64,000 nucleotides of DNA from Candidatus Obscuribacterales bacterium (GTDB lineage: Bacteria; Cyanobacteriota; Vampirovibrionia; Obscuribacterales; Obscuribacteraceae), in NCBI GenBank assembly GCA_021732025.1, contig JAKFVU010000012.1:17709-81708 (forward strand), read 5' to 3'. The notes under the pieces are model-generated. The model was given only the letters and a program-made list of their open reading frames with translations. It had not been told where the DNA came from and made no database searches. Shown in pieces: positions 53,202 through 62,200 of this stretch. How positions within the stretch are numbered: position 1 is the stretch's first letter; each line of letters begins with the position of its first letter. The position numbers and the translations under genes were made by a program.

Positions 53202-53885
53202 ATGGCCAAGATTCTACTAGTTGAAGATGAAGCGCAGGCAGCCGCCATGGTGCAAGAATGGATGCAGCTGCAAGGGCATCGAGTTGAGTTAGCTGGCTGT
53301 GCCGAAGACGCACTGCAATTGTTGAGCAATTTCGAGTACGACATCATTCTCTTAGACTGGAACCTTCCGGGAATATCTGGGCTCGAACTGTGCAAGCGCT
53401 ACCGCATGCAGGGTGGCAAGACTGCGATTTTATTCCTCACAGGAAAAGGCGATATCGACGACCGCGCCGAAGGGCTTGATACAGGAGCAGATGGCTACCT
53501 GGTAAAACCATTTGATGTGCGCGAATTGGCAGCACGTGTGCGCGGACTCTTGCGCCGTCCGGCAGCAGCAGAATGCAAAACTCTTTCGGCCCAAGGTTTA
53601 GTGCTAAATACTGCCAATAGAAGCATCACTTCTGGCGATAAGTTTGAGGTGCTGCGTGCCAAAGAATGTGAAGTACTTGAATATCTGCTCGTCAATCGCG
53701 GCTCTGCTTATACTTCTAAGCAGTTGATTGCTGCTCTCTGGCCAGCAGATTCCACATCATCAAATAGTACGGTGAGACAAGTGATCAATACCCTGAGACA
53801 AAAACTGACAAGCGTTGGTCACGAACAGCTAATCGTGACAGCGGCGGGCAGTGGCTATAGCGTGCCCCTTGAAGACGCTAAATAG
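53202..53885 (+). CDS. OmpR/PhoB-family response regulator
   Basis: 227 residues. Intact receiver: LVEDE acidic pair, phospho-acceptor Asp52 in IILLDWNLPG, LTGKG Thr and YLVKPF Lys. The C-terminal winged helix (VLRAKECEVLEYLLVNRGSAYTSKQLIAALWP; NTLRQKL) binds DNA. It is divergent from the two complementary kinase genes with a 79-nt gap and is their obvious target. A terminator follows. Confidence 0.95.
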   Translation: MAKILLVEDEAQAAAMVQEWMQLQGHRVELAGCAEDALQLLSNFEYDIILLDWNLPGISGLELCKRYRMQGGKTAILFLTGKGDIDDRAEGLDTGADGYLVKPFDVRELAARVRGLLRRPAAAECKTLSAQGLVLNTANRSITSGDKFEVLRAKECEVLEYLLVNRGSAYTSKQLIAALWPADSTSSNSTVRQVINTLRQKLTSVGHEQLIVTAAGSGYSVPLEDAK

Positions 53886-53914
53886 ATAACGGCACTTTCA
53901 GCAACTGCATATAA

Positions 53915-53948
53915 AGGGTTCAGAAAAGTCTGAGCCCTCTTTTTTTTC
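53915..53948 (+). terminator. Intrinsic terminator after the response regulator
   Basis: AGGGTTCAG - AAAAGT - CTGAGCCCT (9 bp, one G-U) followed by CTTTTTTTTC. Confidence 0.9.
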
Positions 53949-54064
53949 GATTTCTCACAGGGTGAATTTGTTTCACGTTGTTTTGACCCCCTGCGGCATT
54001 ACCTTGTTGTCATGCGGTACACGCCGCCTTGAACTTAGTATCCGTTACCGCCAGGAGGCGAATC

Positions 54065-54853
54065 ATGTCACAAGCAGAATCTGATTTCAGAGAAGTACAA
54101 AAGAATAGCCAAGCAAGTGAGCAAGCAACCGCCAGCAAAGGCGCCCTAGACAGAATGGCAGATGAGCTCTTTAGTAAGTCTGATTCGATGGGCCAGAGAA
54201 ACGGCAACCAAAACAAGTGTGACAGCCCCTCAGCCTCAGGCAAAGACGGCAATAGCAAGGAGGGCTCTGAAAAGGACACCGCCGGCGACACCAAATCTTG
54301 GATGAAAGATGGTAAGGATGGTGGCGATAAGGGCGACCACGAAAAAGAACATGATGGCAAAAATAACGAGAAAAATGAACAAAAAGATGAGCCAAAAGAT
54401 AAGCAAGGTAAGGACTTACACGCCGATGGCGACAATGTAAAAGGCGAACAAAAAGACGACGAAGACTTAGACAAAGACGGAGACGGCGACAAAGACACAG
54501 AGAAAGGCGAAGACAAAGACCATGAAGGCGAGCCGAAAGACGGCAACAATGAAGGCGAGCACGAAGGCAAGCACGAAGGCAAAAATGAAGGCAAAGACAG
54601 TGACTATGAACCCAATGATGGTGCCGACTTTAGCCCCGATGCAGCCGATGGAGGCGAAGGCGGAGAAAAATCAGAGAAATCTGGTAAAGGCAAAGGTGGC
54701 AAATCTAGCAAGGGTGGCAAGGGTGGCACAGATAAAGGAAACAAGGGAGGCAAAGGCCAGAAGCAGAGCTTGCAGGATAACTTCTCAGCCAATGATTCTG
54801 AACTTCCACAATTCTTAGATATGGCCAGCCCGTATCAAACACTCTCAGCATAA
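54065..54853 (+). CDS. Highly charged low-complexity protein (Lys/Asp/Glu/Gly-rich)
   Basis: 262 residues from the ATG at 54065, with AGGAGG 7 nt upstream, so it is very likely translated. Residues ~40-230 are almost only K, D, E, G, N and S, including EGEHEGKHEGKNEGKD repeats and KGGKSSKGGKGG near the end. The short N- and C-terminal segments are normal in composition. No signal peptide. Probably intrinsically disordered; function unknown. Terminators flank it on both sides, making it a single-gene unit. Confidence 0.7.
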   Translation: MSQAESDFREVQKNSQASEQATASKGALDRMADELFSKSDSMGQRNGNQNKCDSPSASGKDGNSKEGSEKDTAGDTKSWMKDGKDGGDKGDHEKEHDGKNNEKNEQKDEPKDKQGKDLHADGDNVKGEQKDDEDLDKDGDGDKDTEKGEDKDHEGEPKDGNNEGEHEGKHEGKNEGKDSDYEPNDGADFSPDAADGGEGGEKSEKSGKGKGGKSSKGGKGGTDKGNKGGKGQKQSLQDNFSANDSELPQFLDMASPYQTLSA

Positions 54854-54869
54854 GCTCAAAAAACACGGC

Positions 54870-54904
54870 AAAAGCCGATCTAGACTTGAACTAGGTCGGC
54901 TTTT
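54870..54904. terminator. Bidirectional intrinsic terminator between convergent genes
   Basis: AAAAGCCGATCT - AGACTTGAACT - AGGTCGGCTTTT. The A/T-rich stem ends provide U-tracts for both strands. It overlaps the stop codon of the minus-strand TPR gene. Confidence 0.8.
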
Positions 54905-55787
54905 ACTTTCCTTGTTTCTTCAAGCATAGAGCTATCTGTTCTCGGCAATGCTTAAAGTTGTCCGTGTCACCAGACAGAGCGGCATTATAGTCAGCAACAG
55001 CTTCTTTATAGCGACCGAGGGCAAAATACTGATCAGCGCGTTCAACGTATGCATCCGACTCATCGGGAAAATGCTTTAGTAGAAAACTAAAATCTTTAAT
55101 GGCCATGAGAGGTTGTTTGTCTTTGACATAAAGACGCGCTCTCTGCAGGCGATCCTCCGTCGACATAGGGTGAACACGAAGTAATTCAGTCGAATCATCA
55201 ATAGCTGCTGGTAGATTGCCTAGTTCAACCTGGCACTTAATTCTGAGAGCACGAGCGCCCTCATAGCCAGGCTCCATGCTAAGCAATTTAGTTAGATCAG
55301 AAACGGTGTCTTTGTAGCGATACATACTGGCATAGGCAAATGCGCGCCGATACAAAGCATGTTTAAAAACAGGATCAATCTTGAGCGCTCGACTGTAAGT
55401 CTCTAATGCCTTTGCATATTGCTCTTCGTACATATAGACCGAACCCAAAGTGTACATGGCTTCTTTGCACTGAGGATCAAGAACCAAGACCTCGTTGAAA
55501 AGCTTAATTGCTCGCTCATTCTGGCCAGTTTCATGGGCCCTCAGTGCCTCTGAGTACTTGCTCCGAGCAAGCAGATTCTTCTTCCCGGATCTTTGGTAAT
55601 CCAAAAATACAAATCGATCGATCGTTGCCTTATCGACTTTGGCGCAGGTCGCTGGAGCAAGAAAAAATGGCAGCACAAATAAAGCAGCTATTGCCACGTA
55701 CTTCAAATTTGCTGAGCATTTTTGCCGATTGATGATGCAGTCTCCAGGCGAATAGTCAGTAATTGTCGGCGCTTCATAGATTAACAC
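54903..55787 (-). CDS. Exported TPR protein, paralogue A
   Basis: 294 residues with a hydrophobic export segment (YVAIAALFVLPFFLAPATCA) after about 28 residues, then at least six TPRs (ALRAHETGQNERAIKLFNEVL, AMYTLGSVYMYEEQYAKALETY, ADQYFALGRYKEAVADYNAAL). The GTG start has no ribosome site; a TTG just before the hydrophobic segment would give a more normal signal peptide. It is clearly homologous to the gene at 56783-57679 (shared HETG, MYTLGSV, ERADxYFALGRY and KHCREQ). Confidence 0.78.
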   Translation of the reverse strand: MLIYEAPTITDYSPGDCIINRQKCSANLKYVAIAALFVLPFFLAPATCAKVDKATIDRFVFLDYQRSGKKNLLARSKYSEALRAHETGQNERAIKLFNEVLVLDPQCKEAMYTLGSVYMYEEQYAKALETYSRALKIDPVFKHALYRRAFAYASMYRYKDTVSDLTKLLSMEPGYEGARALRIKCQVELGNLPAAIDDSTELLRVHPMSTEDRLQRARLYVKDKQPLMAIKDFSFLLKHFPDESDAYVERADQYFALGRYKEAVADYNAALSGDTDNFKHCREQIALCLKKQGK

Positions 55788-55932
55788 AGGTGCTTGATTC
55801 TATCTTCCCAGCCAGCCAAGTACTCACGCAAATTTGACGCCTTATCTAATATCGTTGCAGACATCGGCGGCTTAAGCCTTCTGAAGCGGCTGTCTAATTA
55901 CTACCTTCATTGTCAATCAACTGGGGTACACC

Positions 55933-56295
55933 ATGACCGCATTTAATCACCCTGAAATAGCAAACAGCCAAAGAGAATCGACAGAAAGAGCGGCTGGGCA
56001 ACAAGCAAGCGAGGCTGCGGCAAGACTGCAAAGCGAAGCAGCCCGAGAAATGGCAGCTCAAGGGTCCAGGGCAAGCAGCAGCAGGCTGGGAAGTGACAGT
56101 AGCTCACGAGCACGCCAAAGTGAAGCGATGACTACCGGTCCAGAGGCAATCCTGCCTTCATTAGACATCGATATGGGCCCTAGCGGCAAACCTTTACCAC
56201 TCGAGGGCCCACAGCCGCCACAGCAACCACCAAGCGAGAGCAGCAATGGTGGCGCGAAGTCAGACTGGACTCCGCCTAAACAAGACAACCGCTAA
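55933..56295 (+). CDS. Small low-complexity protein of unknown function
   Basis: 120 residues rich in Ala, Ser, Glu, Arg and Gln, with a Pro-rich C terminus (LPLEGPQPPQQPPSES). Probably disordered. GGGG before the ATG. No family recognised. Confidence 0.5.
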   Translation: MTAFNHPEIANSQRESTERAAGQQASEAAARLQSEAAREMAAQGSRASSSRLGSDSSSRARQSEAMTTGPEAILPSLDIDMGPSGKPLPLEGPQPPQQPPSESSNGGAKSDWTPPKQDNR

Positions 56296-56369
56296 TTGCA
56301 GCAGTAAAAATGGTTTCCATGGAAACTACTTTTCTATCTATAATTAGGGCTCTTCACAGGTTTGAATAA

Positions 56370-56774
56370 ATGGCTTTTGCAGTTTCAAGCGACATCGGAA
56401 TAGTTATACTGCTCGCTCTAGTTTGGGCTATTGCGGTGGCCACAACGACCTTCATAAGCAGCAAAAAGTTTGCCCAAAAGCTATTAGAACTCACTCGAGA
56501 AGCCGCTCACACTCTAGCAATCAAAAGCGCAATCACAACACTTGTTGTCGCAGTTATTTTGGCACTCACAAGTATTTTCTTTCACATAGAACGTGTCTGG
56601 CTCTGCGCACTCCTGCAAATCATCAGTCAATATCTGATAGCAAGAAAAGGTAGCCCCACTTTTGTAAATCGTGATGCAGGAAAATGGGCAGCGCTGACAA
56701 CGCTGTCTTCAACAGTCGTCTCGCTCATTGTAAATACAATAATTTCATTGTGGCTCAATCGCTATCAAGACTAG
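56370..56774 (+). CDS. Small membrane protein of unknown function
   Basis: 134 residues with about four hydrophobic segments (IGIVILLALVWAIAVATTTFI, AITTLVVAVILALTSIFF, VWLCALLQIISQYLIA, TLSSTVVSLIVNTIISLWL). No recognised family. It ends 8 nt from the convergent TPR gene. Confidence 0.6.
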   Translation: MAFAVSSDIGIVILLALVWAIAVATTTFISSKKFAQKLLELTREAAHTLAIKSAITTLVVAVILALTSIFFHIERVWLCALLQIISQYLIARKGSPTFVNRDAGKWAALTTLSSTVVSLIVNTIISLWLNRYQD

Positions 56775-56782
56775 CAACTTAA

Positions 56783-57679
56783 CTAGTGGCCTAATTTTTC
56801 CTGATGCGGCTTTGGTGCCGTTGGGGCACCTAGTCTTACCGAACTCAACTTTTCTACTGCACCTTTCTTAGAATCTACTTTTCCTTCTGCCAACTTCTTC
56901 GAGCACAAATCTCTTTGCTCGCGACAGTGCTTAATGTGATCTGTCCCCCGCATCAAAGATGAATTGTAGTCATTACCAGCTTCGCGATATCGACCGAGAG
57001 CAAAATATAGGTCAGCACGTTCAGTATATGATTCATACTCTTCAGGAAAATGCTTAATCATAAAACTGTAGCCTTCAATAGCCTTTAGCGGTTGCTTGGC
57101 TTTTGCGTAGAGGCGAGCGCGCGCCAGCAGCTCCTCTTCACTCAAGGGATCATCTTTAAGTATCGCCGTGTAATCAGCAATGGCACCATTAAGGTCACCC
57201 AAAGAGACTAGACACTTAGCGCGCAGCTTTCTGGCACCATTATAGTTAGGGTCAATCAGAAGCAACTTGTTTAAATCACTAACAGTTTCTTTATAACGAA
57301 ATAAACTTGCGTAGGTAAATCCACGGCGAAAGAGCACAGGGGCATAATTCGGATTAGTTTGCAAAGCCTGAGTGTAAACGGATAAGGCCTGCTGATAATC
57401 CTCCTCCCACATAAGGACAGAACCAAGGGTGTACATCGCCTGAATGCATTTGGGGTCGAGAACAATGGCTTGCTTTAGCAAAATAATTGCTTTGTCATTG
57501 TCACCCGTTTCGTGAGCCTTCAAACCTGCAGCATATTTCGCTAACGCAGATGCATTCTTCTTTGCACTGCACTGGTATTGCAAAAATTCTCTACGGTCAG
57601 TTGTCGGGTTAACCCCGCTTGCCCAGACTGAATTGCCAGAGCAACAACCATGCGTGACCACGATTGCTGCTACTAGCAA
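56783..57679 (-). CDS. Exported TPR protein, paralogue B
   Basis: 298 residues; full-length paralogue of the protein at 54903-55787, with the same TPR series (GLKAHETGDNDKAIILLKQAI, ADLYFALGRYREAGNDYNSSL, KHCREQRDLC). The track's TTG start falls inside the export signal. The frame stays open upstream, and an ATC codon at 57716-57718 has GGAGG 5 nt before it; starting there adds ARLRLSSAHIVA, giving a proper basic N-region. A non-canonical start or a sequence error is possible. Confidence 0.78.
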   Translation of the reverse strand: MLVAAIVVTHGCCSGNSVWASGVNPTTDRREFLQYQCSAKKNASALAKYAAGLKAHETGDNDKAIILLKQAIVLDPKCIQAMYTLGSVLMWEEDYQQALSVYTQALQTNPNYAPVLFRRGFTYASLFRYKETVSDLNKLLLIDPNYNGARKLRAKCLVSLGDLNGAIADYTAILKDDPLSEEELLARARLYAKAKQPLKAIEGYSFMIKHFPEEYESYTERADLYFALGRYREAGNDYNSSLMRGTDHIKHCREQRDLCSKKLAEGKVDSKKGAVEKLSSVRLGAPTAPKPHQEKLGH

Positions 57680-57716
57680 CGCAACAATATGAGCAGATGA
57701 GAGGCGGAGTCTAGCG

Positions 57717-57764
57717 ATGGTAACCTCCAGCTAGAAATACAACTAGGGCTCAGAAGGTTACCAT
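57717..57764. repeat. 10-bp perfect inverted repeat in the leader of the TPR gene
   Basis: ATGGTAACCT (57717-57726) and AGGTTACCAT (57755-57764) with 28 bp between, including CTAG repeats. On the minus strand the gene-proximal arm contains the GGAGG/ATC region, so it could mask ribosome access. Confidence 0.5.
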
Positions 57765-57825
57765 TGCCAAAGACACTGCGTGTCTTTTCTTATTACGTCT
57801 TTTGACGTCTCTTACTATTACTACT

Positions 57826-59106
57826 CTACACCATCGCACTTACAGCCTGTTTGGAAATCTCTTGGTCGAGTATCTTGTCGCCCAAAGTGAAAACTGCATT
57901 TAAGGCTTCGAGCCCAGCGACCTGGCAGACAAGCAAGCTGAACTTACTAGGAGGTACGCCAAGTGCATCGTTTGGAAACTCTGGCTCGCCGCTGTATGGG
58001 TCGGCTGAGTAAGGTTTTCCTTTGGGATTCCAGTTGCTACTGAATTGATACTGCTCACTACCCGATTTATTCTGCCAAGGACGATTAAGCCAAACATTTG
58101 AGGCATTGGCCAAAACAAATTGGTCATAGTCAGCGGGCTGAGTATTAGGACTCAAAGGAGAAAGCCAATATCTGTAGCTACGCATAACTGCACCTTTGCC
58201 GGTAGCGTAATCATCGTTGAAGTCTGAGTTCGGGCATTTATTATCGTGAAGGACGCCATCGCTATCGCGCATGCTGCGAATATCTTTCTCGATGGCGATA
58301 GCAGCGGTGGAATAATCTATGCCGCCAGCCCTCTTATTTTGCAAACAGGCTCTCATATATAAGCCCTGATCACCAATCCAGTACCACGGCTCGTTAGAGA
58401 CTTTGAATGTCGTACCGTTGGACATTCCTTTGAGACGCTCAAGAAGCAAATTCTTGCTATTCTTCAACACTCCAACTTGATCAGCGGTGCTGAAAAATAG
58501 TGCTTCGCTATTCATGCGGTCTAAATAAGGCTCTTTATGATCTTTGTCAGACTGCACGGTCAACTCTTGCGCCAACAACCAAAGAACCAAGTTAGTGACA
58601 TTATTTCTACCGGTTAGAGCCCAATTCGGATTGTAGTGATTCCAGGCACCGCCGGAGACACCAGGGACAGCTTCCGAAGAATCCCAAGTTCCAGACAAGC
58701 CATTAAAGCAGTTAATAGCCAACGCAAATATAGATGCCGCAAAATTGTCATCGTAGCCAAGGACAGTGCGGTGCTCATACGCGCGCATCAGAGCATTTCC
58801 CCACCAGCCATAATCGTCAGCCCAAGGGCCGTTGCCATCGTAGCTCCACTTAGCCCACTCGCTAGGCGGCACTGGCTTCTTTGTTCCGCTGTCGATCATG
58901 CGAGGATCGAAAACATACTTGATTGCGTTCTTAAGCAGCCCATAGTTGTCTTTCTGCTTAGTCATGATCAGGTGCTCTAAACAAGCATCAAGAGTGTTGG
59001 CCTGATGCCAATAACCATTACCTGTATCAAAAACCTTATTGTCATTACCTACAAGTTCTATAATGCGCTGAAAAGCAAGCTCAGCCGCATTTCTATAAGT
59101 TGTCAC
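57826..59106 (-). CDS. Glycoside hydrolase family 76-like protein, no signal peptide
   Basis: 426 residues. An (alpha/alpha)6-like pattern with GNGYWHQANTLDACLEHLI, and GPWADDYGWWGNALMRAYE resembling the GH76 DDxxWW catalytic Asp pair; later SGGAWNHYN and NVTNLVLWLLAQEL fit the family. GH76 enzymes cleave alpha-1,6-mannan and are usually secreted, but no export signal is visible. GTG start with GGAGAG about 7 nt upstream. It could instead be a related six-hairpin glycosidase. Confidence 0.6.
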   Translation of the reverse strand: MTTYRNAAELAFQRIIELVGNDNKVFDTGNGYWHQANTLDACLEHLIMTKQKDNYGLLKNAIKYVFDPRMIDSGTKKPVPPSEWAKWSYDGNGPWADDYGWWGNALMRAYEHRTVLGYDDNFAASIFALAINCFNGLSGTWDSSEAVPGVSGGAWNHYNPNWALTGRNNVTNLVLWLLAQELTVQSDKDHKEPYLDRMNSEALFFSTADQVGVLKNSKNLLLERLKGMSNGTTFKVSNEPWYWIGDQGLYMRACLQNKRAGGIDYSTAAIAIEKDIRSMRDSDGVLHDNKCPNSDFNDDYATGKGAVMRSYRYWLSPLSPNTQPADYDQFVLANASNVWLNRPWQNKSGSEQYQFSSNWNPKGKPYSADPYSGEPEFPNDALGVPPSKFSLLVCQVAGLEALNAVFTLGDKILDQEISKQAVSAMV

Positions 59107-59202
59107 TGTTCAACTCTCCGCAGAAGGGGAGAGGATTATACACACTTGCAACAACAAAGCTACATTAGATTTCTTGCTGACAACGAAGAAAGAAGCGCCA
59201 GG

Positions 59203-62200
59203 CTATGTGGCTTGATCACTCTTATCTTCAGCCGCACTTTCTGGAACTACTTTATCTAATGCCACTTTGTCTTCTTTGCGGTGCAGCCAGGTGTAGATGG
59301 TCGGCAAAATAATCAAAGTCAAAATGGTAGAAGTGACCAGACCGCCGAGAACAACCGTAGCCAACGGCCGCTGCACCTCGGCTCCGGTACCTTGCGAAAA
59401 CACTTTGGGTAACAGGCCAACCATAGCAACAGTAGCAGTCATGAGAACTGGCCGCAGCCTCACCTTCACGCCTTCCATAACGGCGCGCAAAACTGGCATT
59501 CCTTCTTGCTGCATCTGAGTCATATAGCTAATCATGATCACACCGTTCTGCACGGCCACTCCAAATAGTGCAATGAAGCCGATAATCGCAGGAACAGAAA
59601 GCGGCTGCTGCGAAACCAACAGTGCGAAAATACCACCAACAATGGCAAAGGGAACGTTCAACATGATCAAGCTCGCGTTCTTAAGCGAATTGAACGATGC
59701 ATATAACAGTATGAAAATCAGAAGCAGCACCACTGGTACCACCAGAGACAATCTGGCCATAGCTCTCTGCTGATTCTCAAATTGACCACCCCAGACGATC
59801 TTGTAGCCCTTCGGCAGCTTGATCTCAGCCTTAACTCGGCGCTGGGCCTCTTCCACAAAACTGCCTAGGTCGCGGCCACGAACGTTCGCCAATACAGCAG
59901 TACGGCGTTGGCCACCCTCGCGATTGATCATCACCGTTCCACGAGTATTCTGAATATTAGCCAACTGACCCAAGTGTACTTTGCCACCACTAGGGGTATC
60001 AATAATAATCGATTCAATATCTTGCTGCGTGTCTCTAAACTTCAGAGGAAAACGAATAAGCAGATCAAATCTCTTGGTGCCCTCCATCACTTCGGTTACT
60101 TTGCGTCCAGCCAAAGCCGTAGCAATGATCTCTTCTACCTCACCAACGTTCAAGCCATAGCGGGCAATAACATCGCGCTTAAGCTCGATATTTAGCTGCG
60201 GCAATCCAAGAACATGCTCACGCTGCAAGTCGCTAGCACCGGGAACCTGTTTAACTATTCCTTCGACTTGCTCAGCTAAGCTGTCGATATATTCAAGGTC
60301 GTCTCCAAAAATCTTGATACCAAGGTCAGCCTTGATACCGGCCACCAAATCATCAATCATGTCGGCAATGGGCTGCGAGAAACTAGATTTAATACCCGGT
60401 ATAGCGCCAAGACGAGCAGACATTTTACTGACAAGTGCCTCTTTAGTGTGCACAGTCTTCCATTCACTCATGGGCCTTAGGCCGATATAAACATCAGCAT
60501 TCTCCACCCCTTCAAGGTCACTGCCCATGCCCGAGCGGCCGATGCGAGAAACCACCAAATCTACTTCAGGAAACTCTTTAATTGCTTGTTCAATCAGCGT
60601 AGCAATACGCCGGGATTCTGTGTGTGAAACGCTAGGCGATAGCTTTGTGCGTAGAAGTATTGAGCCTTCGTCAAAGGTTGGGATAAACTCAGACCCAAGG
60701 AAAGGCACAATGGCAAAACCAAGAGTAAGAGTAATCATTAGAAACGTGCAGGTGAAGCGCGGTCTTCTAATTGATACTGGCAATGTCCGTTCGACAATAG
60801 CGGTGGCCCAGCTAATCACAGGGTTGTGCCGCTCTTTGATTTTGCCACGCAAGAACCAGTAGCAGAGCACCGGAATAACCGTCAAAGAACACAATAAAGC
60901 ACCGGCCAGCGCATAAATATAGTTAAGCGCTAGAGGAGAGAACATGCGCCCTTCTACACCTTCAAGGGTGAACAAAGGCAGATAGACAGCGATAATAATC
61001 ATGATGGCAAAGAAGATTGGGTTGCCAACTTCAGTAGCAGCTTTGCCAACAATCTCTAAGCGATTGGCATCCAGCTCGCCTTGGGTAATCAGACCCTTTT
61101 CTACTCGCTCCTGTTGAATTGCAAGATGGCGGAAAATATTCTCCACCATAACCACACCGGCATCTACGATCACGCCAAAGTCGACCGCTCCTAATGTCAT
61201 AAGATTGGCTGTCAGTCCGGTGTACTTCATCATAATGAAGCTGAATAGCAGAGCCAGCGGAATGATAACAGAGACGATAATGGCGCATGGAACATGTAAA
61301 AGAAATAGGGCAAGAACAACAATAACAAGAGAACCACCGAGCAAAAGAATCTCTTTGACAGTCTCGATACTCTTATCAACAAGGGCGCTCTGGTCGTAGT
61401 ATGTAACCAGCGACACACCATCAGGCAACTCTGATTCAAGCTGCTTGAGAGACTCGCGAACTTTCTCTACTACCTCTTTAGTGTTGACACCTTTGCGGGT
61501 CATCACCATGCCAGTAACTGTTTCACCCTTGCCATCCATCGAGGATGAGCCGCGCCGAAAGGCAGGGCCAAACTCAACTGTGCCTATCTGACCAATCTCA
61601 ATCGGCGTGCCGTTAACCGATTTGAGTAAAATATGCTTGATGTCATCAATGTTCTTGATTCGACCCAAACCGCGAATAATTATCTCTTCACCACCACTCT
61701 CGATAAAGTTGCCACCGGCATTAAGGTTATTATTAGCCAGTGCCATGGTAACGTCGTGCAGGCTAAGGTCAAAGCTGCGAAGCACCATGGGCGATACTAG
61801 TACCTGGTATTGCTTGACATAGCCACCATAGCTAACAATATTTCCTACTCCGTTGACTGACTTCAAAGCACGCGCCACTTGCCAATCTTGGATGGTTCTA
61901 AGCTCAGTCAAATCGTGCTTATCACTAACAAGATAATAATTGAGCACATTAGAAAAGGTGGATACCACGGGTCCAAGCAGCGGAGTTGGCGACCCCTGCG
62001 GCAATTCAATTTGGTTGAGGCGCTGTTGCACCAAATTGCGAGCCCAATAGACATCGACATCATCGTCAAAAATAGCTGTTACGACTGACAGGCCAAAGCT
62101 GGAATTGCTTCTAATTTTAGAGACCTTCGGCAGCCCATTAAGGCCGGTCTCAATAGGAAAAGTAATCATGGCCTCAACTTCTTCGGTGGCCATACTCTCA

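Noticed and set aside
54010-54594. 194-aa minus-strand Ser/Pro/Leu-rich ORF
   Set aside because: Mirror of the Lys/Glu/Asp/Gly codons of the plus-strand low-complexity protein, which has the AGGAGG site; composition artefact.
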